A DNA stretch of 64,000 bases from NCBI GenBank assembly GCA_945900965.1, contig CAMDKM010000015.1, positions 1-64,000 on the forward strand, given 5' to 3'. The position numbers were made by a program, and so were the translations under genes. Positions 26,629 through 35,154 of this stretch are shown in pieces. The number at the start of each line of letters is the position of its first letter. Position 1 is the stretch's first letter. The notes below the pieces were generated by a model, which saw nothing but the letters and a program-made list of their open reading frames with translations, had not been told where the DNA came from and searched no databases. Source of the stretch: Bordetella parapertussis. GTDB lineage: Bacteria; Pseudomonadota; Gammaproteobacteria; Burkholderiales; JACQAP01.

Positions 26629-26937
26629 CTACGGGCGTGCCAGTAATTCCTCACGGGTTCGTGGCTCTTGGTGTTGATGCAAACAAGCGAGCACATCAAC
26701 TACTTCTGGTCGGATCCGGTAGTGCAACGAATAGGGAAACCGGCGAAATAGTCCTCGTCGGAGATCTGGTGGCTCAACAACCCGAAAGACATATGGATTC
26801 TCGGCGATCGACGCGTCGAGTGTCTCTAACTCCGTGACAAATCGAATACCCAATCCTTTTTGCTGCTCTTCCAGCCAGAGAAACGCATTCTCGATTTCAG
26901 CCTCAGCCTCGGCCCGGTACAGCAGGACGTACGGCAT
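26629..26937 (-). CDS. RelE/ParE-family toxin
   Basis: A 102-residue basic protein with the ParE fold pattern: ...YRAEAEAEIENAFLWLEEQQKGLGIRFVTELE, then IAENPYVFRVVEPPDLRRGLFRRFPYSLHYRI with a C-terminal beta strand. ParE-type toxins poison gyrase and RelE-type toxins cut mRNA; sequence alone leaves this open. The gene follows its antitoxin with no gap (26937/26938), the usual order of antitoxin first. Confidence 0.88.
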   Translation of the reverse strand: MPYVLLYRAEAEAEIENAFLWLEEQQKGLGIRFVTELETLDASIAENPYVFRVVEPPDLRRGLFRRFPYSLHYRIRPEVVDVLACLHQHQEPRTREELLARP

Positions 26938-27159
26938 TCACGTATGCACACCGAGTTTTGTCTTGATATCCCCGAGCGTGACGCCTCTCTCCTGGGGATG
27001 ATCGTGGTAGTAAGCAATGCGTCGGCGCAGTTCAACGCGCTGCGCCTCTGATATTGGTAAGTTTGACTCACCGATACTGGCCCAAATATCCCCTGCAAGT
27101 GCGATGCGCTCTTCCAAGCTTAGCCTTCGGGCCTCGTCCAATAGTTGTCTTGCTGACAT
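26938..27159 (-). CDS. Addiction-module antitoxin (Unstab_antitox, TIGR02574 type)
   Basis: A 73-residue antitoxin. The N-terminal LLDEARRLSLEERIALAGDIWASI and the central LRRRIAYYHDHPQERGVTLGDIK are characteristic of this small helical family, which pairs with RelE/ParE toxins. A GAGGTG site lies 6 bases before the ATG. It likely represses its own operon and neutralises the toxin. The pair is bounded on both sides by copies of the cyclase gene end. Confidence 0.88.
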   Translation of the reverse strand: MSARQLLDEARRLSLEERIALAGDIWASIGESNLPISEAQRVELRRRIAYYHDHPQERGVTLGDIKTKLGVHT

Positions 27160-27303
27160 CGTTGCACCTCAGTTGAGTACTTGATAAATTCGGTCGTTCT
27201 TTCGGTTCAGCCACGTGCATTAGTTTAATACACCCCTTGGCGACATGCGGAGAAAGATTCCCGAACCGCACTGTGGCACGTTCAAGTCGCTCGCACCTGC
27301 CTT

Positions 27304-30300
27304 TTACTTCAAGTCTCCAAGCAGTGCCGCAGCCTCCTGCAGGTCGTGCGTATCGCGACCTTCGGTGAACCAGTCATAGATCGGCTGTAAGAGCGAAATC
27401 GCTTCCTCAATTCGGCTTTCGCCTTTCAAAAGCGCAGCGTAATCGATCGCAGCGCGTAGTTCCCAGGATTTCGCTTGTTGACCGCGCGCTACTTCAAGCG
27501 CTTTTTGGAATATTTTTTCCGCTTCGGCAGACTGTCCGGCGCGCCGCAATGTGCAGGCCTTTATTCTGAGTATGTTGCTGAGACCATATCGCTCCTGCCA
27601 ATTTGGCCGTTCGATTTGGTTCAAGGCATCGTCCAATAGCGTCAAGGCGGAGTCAATGTTTCCGCATTGCAGTGCACTCTCGGCGTGCTGGGCTTTGAAA
27701 GATGGGGCGACGATTAGCATACCAGCGTCGTGCCACTGAGAGAGGGCGCCTGCGAACTGGGCACACGCATCGAGTGGCTGATCAGCGTGGAGGAAGCACA
27801 ACGCCCGAACGATGGGACAGTAGACGTTCAGGAAGAAGATCAGCCGCTGATCCTGCGCGATCTGTTCGCAAAGCTGCACGGAAAATTCCATGGTAGCTGT
27901 GTCTTCGAGGTAGTTAAACGCTTCATGTGCGGTGAACACGCGAACCCAGCACATATCGAAAGCGTGTTTGCGCGAGTCTGCATTGACAATTGCAGCATGG
28001 GCGGTAGTTCTGGCGCGATCCGGAAATCCCGATATCCACTCGGCACCTGATTTGTAGGCAAGGGCAATGGTTTTCGGGTCATGACTGATCAGTTCGGCCA
28101 GATGCCCGTCGCGTTCAGCGTTGTAGCGGGCAAGAATAACGTCTGCATGATGTATCGACTGCCGAAAATTTCCCATAAAGTAATGCGAGTTGCACGCACT
28201 CCAATGCCCGGCGAGCCGCATGTCTTCGTTGTCTCGCTCATCCGCGGTTGCGATCATCCGCTCGGCCCAGGCAAGCGAAGCCCCGATTTCGCCAATGCAC
28301 AATCGGTAAACCCATAATCCCCAAAGAATTCGGAGCGTATAGTCGCCATCCACGCTGCTTTGATCCAAGCGTAGGGCGGAATCGAGATTGGCGAGGACCT
28401 GCGGGTGTGTATAGCCTTGCAATGCCACCCAGGCCATTCCCAAAAGCGTACGCAATTGGAGCTCATGCGTGTCTCGCTCCACGGAATCCGGCAAACTCTG
28501 GGCAAGGCTCAACCCTCTCTCGAAATAGCCAATAGCTTCCTGAAGTGCGACACGCTTCTGCGCCAATTCTCCGGCCTTTATCCAGTAGGGAATGGCGGTA
28601 GTGGTCATTCCCGCCTCGGTGAAGTGATGGGCGATCACTTCGGGCTCGGTGCCCGTCTTGGAAGGGAAGCGCTCGTGAATCGCCTTCGCGATCTGCGCGT
28701 GCAATTCCTGTCGCTTGGTTTTTAAAAGCGAGTCGTAGGCTGCGTCCCGTACCAGCGCGTGTTTGAAGACGTAAACCGCCTCGGGTGGGGTGCCGCGCCG
28801 GAACACAAGTTCAGAGGCCGTGAGCTTCTCCAGCGCGTCGACCAGTTGTGCTTCGCTCATCGGAGAGACCGCGGACACCAGTTCCTGGCTGAACTCGCGC
28901 CCCAGACAGGCGCCGATCTGGGCGATCTCCTTGACCGGGATCAGCCTGTCCAGCCGTGCCATGAGTGAGTCACGCAGGGTATTGGGAATGGTCAGCTTGC
29001 TGGCCGAGCCGGAGTAGTCGTAGCGATCCCCCAGGTCAATGATCAGGTTCGATTCCAGTACAGTCTTGGTCAATTCCTCCAGGAACAGCGGAACCCCGTC
29101 CGTCTTGTCAACGATCTGCGTGACGAGATCGGCGGGCAGGGGTTTTCCCCCGGCGACGCGTATCACAATGCTCGCACCCTGGGTGCGGCTCAGACGCGAG
29201 AGCGCGAGTGTGGTGACATGAAATCTTTCAGGCCACGGTGGCGAGAACTCCGGCCGGTAGGTAATCAGCACCAGCAGTGGCAATGTCGCGGTCCGATCGA
29301 TCAATGCACCCAGTACCTCGATGGTGGTCGGATCGGCCCAGTGCACGTCCTCGAACAGCATAGCCGTAGGATTGGCGAGGGCAACAGTCGCCACCAAGTC
29401 CACCAACAAGCGGACTGTTTCATCCTTCTGTTTGGGCGGACTCATATCGAGCGGCCCATAACGTTGGTCACAGGGGATCGACAAGGCGCGCGCGAGCAGG
29501 CCGCAATCGGTGCGGGTGCGGGGTCTACCCCCTCTCCCTAGCCCTCTGCTTCGCTTCAAGTGTTCCCTTGTCCCGCCAGGGGAGAGGGAACTTGCTCTCC
29601 CCTCGACGGGGAGAGAAACGGGCGTCGCATCCCCCGCTTGCGGGGGAGGGGAAAGAAGATAGTGTTCGATCTTGTCGAGTTTTTGTTCCAGGGAATCATC
29701 GCGCTGAAAATTCAGTGCGCGCTCCAGATGGTTGGCGATGGGGTAAAAGGCGCTGTTGACGTAATAAGGAGAGCACTGGTACTGCATCGTCGTCTCGATC
29801 TGCGTGCCCAGCCGATCGCGGAAGGAACGCAACATGCGCGATTTTCCGATGCCTGGCTCCCCTTGCAGCAGTACCACCTGGCCTTCGCCTTTGCGCGAGA
29901 CTTCCCAGCGTTCCTCCAGCAGCCTGGTCTCCTGTTCGCGCCCCACCATGGACGTAAGTCCTCCGCGTGTGGCGGCGTCGAAGCGACTCGGGATATCGCT
30001 CGGGCCAACCACCCTCCAGGCGCGAGTGGGCTCGGGAATGCCCTTGAGCACATGTTTTCCGCGATATTCGTATTCGAAGCTGCCAGCGGCGATCAACCAT
30101 GCGCGTTCGCTGATGATGACTTCGCCTGGCTGCGCCAGCGTCTGAAGCCGGGCCGCCAGATTGGGTGTCTCGCCCACGGCACTTTTTTCGGACGCAAGGA
30201 TATGCGAGACGACCACCAAGCCGGAGGCGATACCTATTCTCACCCTGAGGCGCTTCGCGTCTTCCCCGTCTAGTGCTGCCAAGGACTCGATCACGAACAG

Positions 30301-30789
30301 TGCCGCGCGAATGGCACGCTCGGCATCGTTTTCGTGCGCGAGAGGGTAACCAAAGTAGGCCAGGATGCCGTCGCCCTGGATCTGCGCGAGAAATCCCTCG
30401 TAGCGCTGAACCGCCTGAATGCAGGTGCCGTGGTAACGCGACAGGATGGACCGGTATTCCTCCGGATCGTAGGCGCTGGAAAGCGCTGTTGATTCCACCA
30501 GATCGCAGAACAGGATCGTCACCTGACGTCTTTCTCCCTGCGCCGTCAGGGACTCGATGGTCGAAGGGGCGCCGGCGCTCACATCCGGAGTCAAGCGGTT
30601 TGGGACGGAGGAGGTTGGCCCGCGCAGGGAAATCAAGAGGCGTTTTTGGTGCCCGAGCGAAACCCCCAGACGCTCGAAATCCTGCGCGCTGAGTTCGGCC
30701 AGAATGCCAGGTTCGACGTCGTGGGCTTCGAATATTTCGGCGTACTGCGGGAGCCCAATTGTTTCGAGCCATTGTCTTATGGTTTGCAT
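27304..30789 (-). CDS. SAM-domain / class III cyclase / AAA ATPase / TPR protein
   Basis: An 1161-residue multidomain signalling protein. Residues 1-57 form a SAM domain (WLETIGLPQYAEIFEAHDV). A class III adenylate/guanylate cyclase domain follows at about 86-262, with metal Asp96 (FCDLVEST) and Asp140 (IQGDGILAYFGYP). A large STAND-type ATPase begins at about 280, with Walker A GEPGIGKS at 310-317 and a Walker B-like MLFEDVHWADPT. The C-terminal 450 residues are TPR-like helices. Proteins of this layout usually join the ATPase directly; here about 50 residues (379-428) are low-complexity and derive from a CCCTCTCCC repeat inserted in frame. The input signal is unknown. Confidence 0.88.
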   Translation of the reverse strand: MQTIRQWLETIGLPQYAEIFEAHDVEPGILAELSAQDFERLGVSLGHQKRLLISLRGPTSSVPNRLTPDVSAGAPSTIESLTAQGERRQVTILFCDLVESTALSSAYDPEEYRSILSRYHGTCIQAVQRYEGFLAQIQGDGILAYFGYPLAHENDAERAIRAALFVIESLAALDGEDAKRLRVRIGIASGLVVVSHILASEKSAVGETPNLAARLQTLAQPGEVIISERAWLIAAGSFEYEYRGKHVLKGIPEPTRAWRVVGPSDIPSRFDAATRGGLTSMVGREQETRLLEERWEVSRKGEGQVVLLQGEPGIGKSRMLRSFRDRLGTQIETTMQYQCSPYYVNSAFYPIANHLERALNFQRDDSLEQKLDKIEHYLLSPPPQAGDATPVSLPVEGRASSLSPGGTREHLKRSRGLGRGGRPRTRTDCGLLARALSIPCDQRYGPLDMSPPKQKDETVRLLVDLVATVALANPTAMLFEDVHWADPTTIEVLGALIDRTATLPLLVLITYRPEFSPPWPERFHVTTLALSRLSRTQGASIVIRVAGGKPLPADLVTQIVDKTDGVPLFLEELTKTVLESNLIIDLGDRYDYSGSASKLTIPNTLRDSLMARLDRLIPVKEIAQIGACLGREFSQELVSAVSPMSEAQLVDALEKLTASELVFRRGTPPEAVYVFKHALVRDAAYDSLLKTKRQELHAQIAKAIHERFPSKTGTEPEVIAHHFTEAGMTTTAIPYWIKAGELAQKRVALQEAIGYFERGLSLAQSLPDSVERDTHELQLRTLLGMAWVALQGYTHPQVLANLDSALRLDQSSVDGDYTLRILWGLWVYRLCIGEIGASLAWAERMIATADERDNEDMRLAGHWSACNSHYFMGNFRQSIHHADVILARYNAERDGHLAELISHDPKTIALAYKSGAEWISGFPDRARTTAHAAIVNADSRKHAFDMCWVRVFTAHEAFNYLEDTATMEFSVQLCEQIAQDQRLIFFLNVYCPIVRALCFLHADQPLDACAQFAGALSQWHDAGMLIVAPSFKAQHAESALQCGNIDSALTLLDDALNQIERPNWQERYGLSNILRIKACTLRRAGQSAEAEKIFQKALEVARGQQAKSWELRAAIDYAALLKGESRIEEAISLLQPIYDWFTEGRDTHDLQEAAALLGDLK
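29506..29655. repeat. CCCTCTCCC-family repeat inside the cyclase/ATPase gene
   Basis: About 150 bases of CTCTCCCCT/AGGGGAGAG palindromes, like those at 15054-15184, lie within the coding sequence and keep the frame. They encode an Arg-, Gly- and Pro-rich stretch (SPPPQAGDATP, GLGRGGRPRTRT) between a conserved IEHYL and CGLLARALSIP, segments that are close together in relatives. Confidence 0.85.
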
Positions 30790-30818
30790 GGCTCTCCCCC
30801 CTCAATGATTCGCTCAGG

Positions 30819-31847
30819 CTAGGCTATTTTTACCACCAGCCTGCCCCGATTGGAACCATCGAAAATCCGTGTCAAGGCCATGGGGGCATTCTGCAATCCC
30901 CCAAGGACGTTGGGCTGACAGTGTATTTTTCCTTCATTGTGCCAGCTTACCAGCGCGTCCGTGGCCTCGGCGGAGCGGTCCATGTAGTCGAGGAAAACAA
31001 ATCCCTCAACGCGGGCGCGTTTCAGCATGAGATTGAGAAAGTTGTTCGGCCCGGCAGGGAAGGTCAATGAACCGCCGGAGTCATTGTAGAGAGATAGCAT
31101 GCCGCAGATCACCACGCGGGCACCGGCGTTAAGAATATTCAAGACATCTTCGAGAATCGTGCCGCCGACATTATCGAAATAAACATCGACGCCGTGCGGA
31201 CAGTGCTGCCGCAATCGCTTGAACACCGGCTCGGACTTGTAGTTGATTGCCGCGTCAAATCCAAGTTCCTTCGTGAGCCACTGGCATTTTTCGCTGCTAC
31301 TGGCAATTCCGACGACATGGGCGCCACGGATCTTGCCGATCTGACCGACCAGCGATCCGACCGCCCCGGCGGCACTGGAAACCACCAATGTTTCGCCCGG
31401 TTTGAGCCGACCGACTTCGATCAGCCCGAAATACGCGGCGATGCCGGTATGCCCGAGCAGCCCGAGATGCACGGCTGGCGGTATATCCGTGTTGGCAGGC
31501 AGGCGCATCAGGAAATCCGCTTTGCCATCCGTGATCGAATAATCCTGCCAGCCCAACATGCCTGTCACCAGGCTGCCTTCGGGAAAACCGGTGTTGTTTG
31601 ATTCCTCGACAATGCCGACTGTGAAACCACGCACTACAGAGCCCAGGTGCTGGGCGGGCAGATAGGTGTCCTCCTGCCACATCCAGGCCCTGTTGGTCGG
31701 CTCCAGAGAAAGATATTGGTTCCTGACCAGCACACGGCCGGGACCGGGCGCCGAGACCAGTTCCTCGTGCCACTCGAAATCCATCTCCCTGGCCAGACCG
31801 ACCGGGCGGCGCGCCAGCCGCCATTGTCGGTTACGAAGCGAGTTCAT
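30819..31847 (-). CDS. Zinc-independent MDR NADP-dependent oxidoreductase
   Basis: A 342-residue medium-chain reductase like prostaglandin/leukotriene or curcumin reductase. The N-terminal RPVGLAREMDFEWHEE and YLSLEPTNRAWM are typical of the LTB4DH branch. The cofactor motif is VVSSAAGAVGSLVGQIGK and VDVYFDNVGG is also conserved. There is no structural zinc Cys cluster. It should reduce alpha,beta-double bonds of enones. The start at 31847 is chosen because upstream codons overlap the neighbouring gene and have no family resemblance. Confidence 0.9.
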   Translation of the reverse strand: MNSLRNRQWRLARRPVGLAREMDFEWHEELVSAPGPGRVLVRNQYLSLEPTNRAWMWQEDTYLPAQHLGSVVRGFTVGIVEESNNTGFPEGSLVTGMLGWQDYSITDGKADFLMRLPANTDIPPAVHLGLLGHTGIAAYFGLIEVGRLKPGETLVVSSAAGAVGSLVGQIGKIRGAHVVGIASSSEKCQWLTKELGFDAAINYKSEPVFKRLRQHCPHGVDVYFDNVGGTILEDVLNILNAGARVVICGMLSLYNDSGGSLTFPAGPNNFLNLMLKRARVEGFVFLDYMDRSAEATDALVSWHNEGKIHCQPNVLGGLQNAPMALTRIFDGSNRGRLVVKIA

Positions 31848-31926
31848 TGTTTTGCTAACAACGGGTGGACAGGAATCAGGGTTGCCGTCTGCTTTTCTGA
31901 TCAGCCGTGTCTGCGGTCTCGATGAA

Positions 31927-32424
31927 CTACTTGAGCTGTAGCGTTCCTCGCCACTGTACATAAGACAGGTTTGGATCGGCGGTTGTTACGGGTTCGAAAC
32001 TACCTCCGCCTGACGCCTTGGCATATTTGCCGGTTCCGGGGCCGACCTCGTAGTTGCCTGCGCCGAACGAAAGAGATCTGAAGCTGAACAAGTCGCCATC
32101 CTTGTCCACTCCGCCACACAGCGTAATGCAGGCGCCATCCTTGCCGTTTGCAGGGATCCTGCAAATCCATCGGCAGTCCATGGATTGCCCGGTGACGGGG
32201 TAGGTCGGATCTTCGGTCAATACGACCTGCCTCGATCCTCCGGTCAAATAGGTGCTGCCATCGGCGAGTTTGTGGCTTTCGGTGGGCAGAAGCGAGCCGA
32301 TGTTTCGTCCGGAGTTGATTTTCCACGATTGGGCGAATGCGGATGACACCGACGTGGCCCCAAACGCCAACGCCAGGCAGAACAATATTGCGCTCTTGGT
32401 GTTCCAAATTAACGAGATTTGCAT
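31927..32424 (-). CDS. Exported protein of unknown function
   Basis: A 165-residue protein with a signal peptide ending near SAFAQS (about 31) and an AGGAG site 7 bases before ATG. The mature part has four Cys clustered in MDCRWICRIP and ACITLCGG, probably two disulfides, and a beta-rich, Gly-rich remainder. I do not recognise the family. It is oriented like the MDR gene downstream, 79 bases apart, but the two have no obvious functional link. Confidence 0.75.
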   Translation of the reverse strand: MQISLIWNTKSAILFCLALAFGATSVSSAFAQSWKINSGRNIGSLLPTESHKLADGSTYLTGGSRQVVLTEDPTYPVTGQSMDCRWICRIPANGKDGACITLCGGVDKDGDLFSFRSLSFGAGNYEVGPGTGKYAKASGGGSFEPVTTADPNLSYVQWRGTLQLK

Positions 32425-32470
32425 GAGTTTCTCCTCGGTTGAATATGCCAGGTCGTTTTGTCGTAACGGT

Positions 32471-32777
32471 CAGCCCGCCGCCACGACCCTTTTTGCCGGC
32501 GGGCTGAGCGACCTCTTGATGCTGCCAGCGCTTCCTTTGACAAACTCGATATTCGAGACGCCGATGGATGCGGCTTTTCGGCGGCGGAATTTGCGTTGTT
32601 TGCCTGATACGCAAGAGATGGACGAAGCATCGCACCCGCAGCCAGGACGGAGGGAGGACCCGGAGCACGGAATTGGTGTGACACGCGTCACACGGCAGGG
32701 GGCGTAGGGCGCAATCGCTATTGCGCCGAATGTGAACCGTCGTCGCGCAAGGGCGCAATGCGCTTATTGCGCCTTAC
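32471..32777. repeat. Gene-free gap with three palindromes
   Basis: The 356-base gap (32425-32780) has no credible gene. It contains an inverted repeat CAGCCCGCCG/CGGCGGGCTG (32471-32480 and 32497-32506). It also has two GGCGCAAT/ATTGCGCC hairpins (32708-32727 and 32752-32773) whose outer ends pair as GTAGGGCGCAAT/ATTGCGCCTTAC, a repeat type seen in other proteobacteria. The last hairpin abuts the LysR stop. Confidence 0.75.
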
Positions 32778-32780
32778 CGG

Positions 32781-33731
32781 TCAGCGGACTTTGGTGCGTA
32801 CTTTCTTGATACCGATGTGTTCCGCCGCGGCTTCGGCTCTCAGCCAGACGACAAAGTCCTTTACATCTTCGTTGCGCGAAGACGCGGCCGACTGAATGAC
32901 GTAATACGCGCGCGCGGCGACCGATCTGGCGCTGAACGGTGCCACCAGCTTGCGGCCGCGAAGCTGCGGCTTCAGCAGGGGGCTGCGACCGAGTGCCACG
33001 CCTTGCCCGTTCATGGCCGCGACGACCACTTGATCGTAATGACTGAAATGCAAGACGCCGGACGGTTTCAGATCGGAAAGTCCCAGTGCCTGCAACCATT
33101 GCGTCCAGCCGAGCCAGGGAGCGATATGGCGGGCGTCCTCATAATGAAGCAGAACGAAGTGTTTCAAATCGGAAGGCGTCTTGAGCGGATGGGGATGGTT
33201 TTTCAGCAGCGCGGGACTGCATACTGGGAACACCTCTTCGTGGAACAGCTTGACCACGCCGTCTCCCGCTATCGGCCCGCCATAACGGATCGCCAGTTCG
33301 ATCTTGCTTCGTTCCAGGTCCACCACGTCGGAGGTCGCCGATATACGCACATCGACTTCGGGGCGGTGCTTCGTATAACCCACCAATCTCGGGATGAGCC
33401 AGAGTGAAGCAAACGCTGGCGTCGTCGTTACGGTAAAGGTGCGCGCGGCCTGGGGGGTGCGGATGAGTGTGGTCGTGTCTTCCAAACGCCGCAGCACATC
33501 GGCGACGGTTCGATAAAGGGCCTCTCCGGCTTCCGTGAGCGTCAATGCGCGAGTGCGACGCTGGAAAAGCGGCGCGCCCAAACGTTCTTCCAATGTCTTG
33601 ATCTGGCGGCTTATCGCGGATTGGGTCAGGAACAATTCCTCGGCTGCCTTGGTAAAGCTCAAGTTGCGCGCGGCTGCTTCAAACCCTTCGATCAGTCCCA
33701 GCGGCGGCAGGTTAAAGGGTTTGTTATTCAT
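32781..33731 (-). CDS. GcvA-like LysR family regulator
   Basis: A 316-residue LysR protein. The N-terminal HTH reads LIEGFEAAARNLSFTKAAEELFLTQSAISRQIKTLEERLG. The following RTRALTLTEAGEALYRTV linker and the substrate domain (LAIRYGGPIAGDGVVKLFHEEVFPVCSP) match the GcvA-like branch rather than CysB or CbbR types. It is divergent from the DUF2917 gene across 118 bases. This pair is common in Betaproteobacteria, so the DUF2917 gene is the likely target. The effector is unknown. Confidence 0.92.
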   Translation of the reverse strand: MNNKPFNLPPLGLIEGFEAAARNLSFTKAAEELFLTQSAISRQIKTLEERLGAPLFQRRTRALTLTEAGEALYRTVADVLRRLEDTTTLIRTPQAARTFTVTTTPAFASLWLIPRLVGYTKHRPEVDVRISATSDVVDLERSKIELAIRYGGPIAGDGVVKLFHEEVFPVCSPALLKNHPHPLKTPSDLKHFVLLHYEDARHIAPWLGWTQWLQALGLSDLKPSGVLHFSHYDQVVVAAMNGQGVALGRSPLLKPQLRGRKLVAPFSARSVAARAYYVIQSAASSRNEDVKDFVVWLRAEAAAEHIGIKKVRTKVR

Positions 33732-33849
33732 TCCTTGAACTCATGCATGGCATTCCTAAAAACCGTTTGAACGATGCGATCCACTTATAGAGAATGCATC
33801 CCACGCCGCACCTTCATGCGTGCGCGGCAGGAATGCAAAGGAGCATAAC

Positions 33850-34266
33850 ATGTACGTCGATCTGGCCCAAGCGGGCGTAGCGATTCCAAAACATCGGTCC
33901 GTGCCGATTCGTTCCGGACCTGGAACTCAAATGCTTGTGTTGACGGGATGCGTCTGGGTTACCCAGGAAGGTGATGGAAAGGACTACATCCTCGCCTCGG
34001 GTGATGCCATGGCAGTACGCAAAACAGGGCTCACGCTGGTCATGGCGCTCGAGGACAGTACGGTTTCGCTGGCGGTGCCCGAAAAATCCGGTGCGCAACC
34101 GGCAGAGCGGCACTATCCGAAGGGCGAGACAGTGGATTCATTGACGAACAGAGCGAAGCAACTACGTGCCGAATATATTGGGCATCTGGCGGGGCGCTTC
34201 AGGGGAAAATTGCGTCGGGCTGTATCAGGGTGGAGCGAATGGATACGTCATCCAGGCTCCATTTGA
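33850..34266 (+). CDS. DUF2917 domain-containing protein
   Basis: A 138-residue cytosolic protein. The first 85 residues (VPIRSGPGTQMLVLTGCVWVTQEGDGKDYILASGDAMAV) have the short cupin-like beta pattern of DUF2917; the basic tail (about 90-138) is variable. A strong AAAGGAG site fixes the ATG at 33850. It is divergent from, and presumably controlled by, the LysR gene. Its role is not known. The stop lies one base before a transposon-like repeat element, so the 3' end may have been shaped by that insertion. Confidence 0.82.
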   Translation: MYVDLAQAGVAIPKHRSVPIRSGPGTQMLVLTGCVWVTQEGDGKDYILASGDAMAVRKTGLTLVMALEDSTVSLAVPEKSGAQPAERHYPKGETVDSLTNRAKQLRAEYIGHLAGRFRGKLRRAVSGWSEWIRHPGSI

Positions 34267-34267
34267 A

Positions 34268-34433
34268 CCTAAAAACCGCAATTCAGCCACAGAGATCACC
34301 GAGAACACAGAGGGAATCAAGGAATTGGATCAGCAGGCCCCACTCACCAAACGGGTGAGCGTGATAAACAACTAACTTTCTTGATTTTCCTCTGTGAACT
34401 CTGTGTCCTCTGTGGCAAATAGCCTTTTCTAGG
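34268..34433 (-). mobile_element. MITE-like element, copy 1 (166 bp, 5-bp target duplication)
   Basis: The ends are CCTAAAAACC and TTTTCTAGG. TTGAA occurs directly on both sides (34263-34267 and 34434-34438), a 5-bp target duplication. The arms are tandem 9-base units of the CACAGAG type (three on one side), inverted relative to each other, around a central hairpin (CTCACC/GGGTGAG). Its reverse complement matches the element at 39056-39213 along its length, best in the outer 55 bases. It is too short to encode a transposase. Confidence 0.85.
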
Positions 34434-34457
34434 TTGAATCCTGTGCGGGAGGTGCCC

Positions 34458-34940
34458 ATGTCAGATAGCCCGGAGCGAGTGGCAATTCATACAGCCGATG
34501 TCCCGGCGCGCAGCAAACCGTCGAACTATCCGGAGCCCTTCGCATCGCGCATGAGGGGCCGGGGAAAACTTCCACTGGGAGATTTCTTCGGTCTGATCCA
34601 ATTTGGCGTCAACCTCACGCGACTGGCGCCGGGTGCCGTATCATCTCTGCGGCATGCGCATACGAAGCAGGATGAATTCATCTATATCATGCAGGGGAGT
34701 CCGACGCTTCATACGGATAAAGGACGGGAAAAGATGCTTCCCGGAATGTGCGCGGGCTTCAAGGCGGGCACAGGCAACGCACACCGATTGATCAACGAGA
34801 CGCTCGATGAAGTCGTGTACCTTGAAATTGGCGATAGAACTTCGGGGGATGAAGCCAGTTACCCCGATGACGATCTAGTGGCGATGCTCGTGGAAGGAAA
34901 GTGGATTTTCGTGCATAAAGACGGCTCGCCGTATGCATGA
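34458..34940 (+). CDS. Cupin domain protein
   Basis: A 160-residue cupin. Motif 1 is in LRHAHTKQDEFIYIMQGSPTLHTD (His, His, Glu metal ligands) and motif 2 in GNAHRLINETLDEVVYLEIG (His). ATG at 34458 follows GGGAGG by 5 bases. The first 40 residues have no clear domain. Similar proteins are sugar- or small-molecule-binding cupins without assigned activity. The gene starts 24 bases after the MITE-like element, so its promoter may lie in or be displaced by that element. Confidence 0.85.
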   Translation: MSDSPERVAIHTADVPARSKPSNYPEPFASRMRGRGKLPLGDFFGLIQFGVNLTRLAPGAVSSLRHAHTKQDEFIYIMQGSPTLHTDKGREKMLPGMCAGFKAGTGNAHRLINETLDEVVYLEIGDRTSGDEASYPDDDLVAMLVEGKWIFVHKDGSPYA

Positions 34941-34995
34941 ACTCATTGCCCCGACGCGAGAGACAACCGGGATTAAGACCAAGGGCATTTCTAAA

Positions 34996-35088
34996 AGTCC
35001 CCTCTCCCCCGGGAGGGCTAGGGTGAGGGAACTCGTTGATTGTCTTTCCCTCATCCCAAACCTTCTCCCAGAGGGAGAAGGAGTATTT
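34996..35088. repeat. CCCTCTCCC-family repeat
   Basis: CCCTCTCCCCCGGGAGGG and AGGGTGAGGGA face an inverted TCCCTCATCCC and TTCTCCCAGAGGGAGAAGG. It is related to 15054-15184 and lies between the cupin and MFS genes. Confidence 0.75.
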
Positions 35089-35154
35089 TGAATTCTTGGA
35101 GGCGCCCACAAGTGATTGTCGAACACAGAGAAGCAGGACAGATGATGCGAATAC

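Noticed and set aside
34268-34433. CACAGAG arms considered as operators for the nearby LysR protein
   Set aside because: The same sequence is found far from LysR genes and has transposon-type ends and target duplications.
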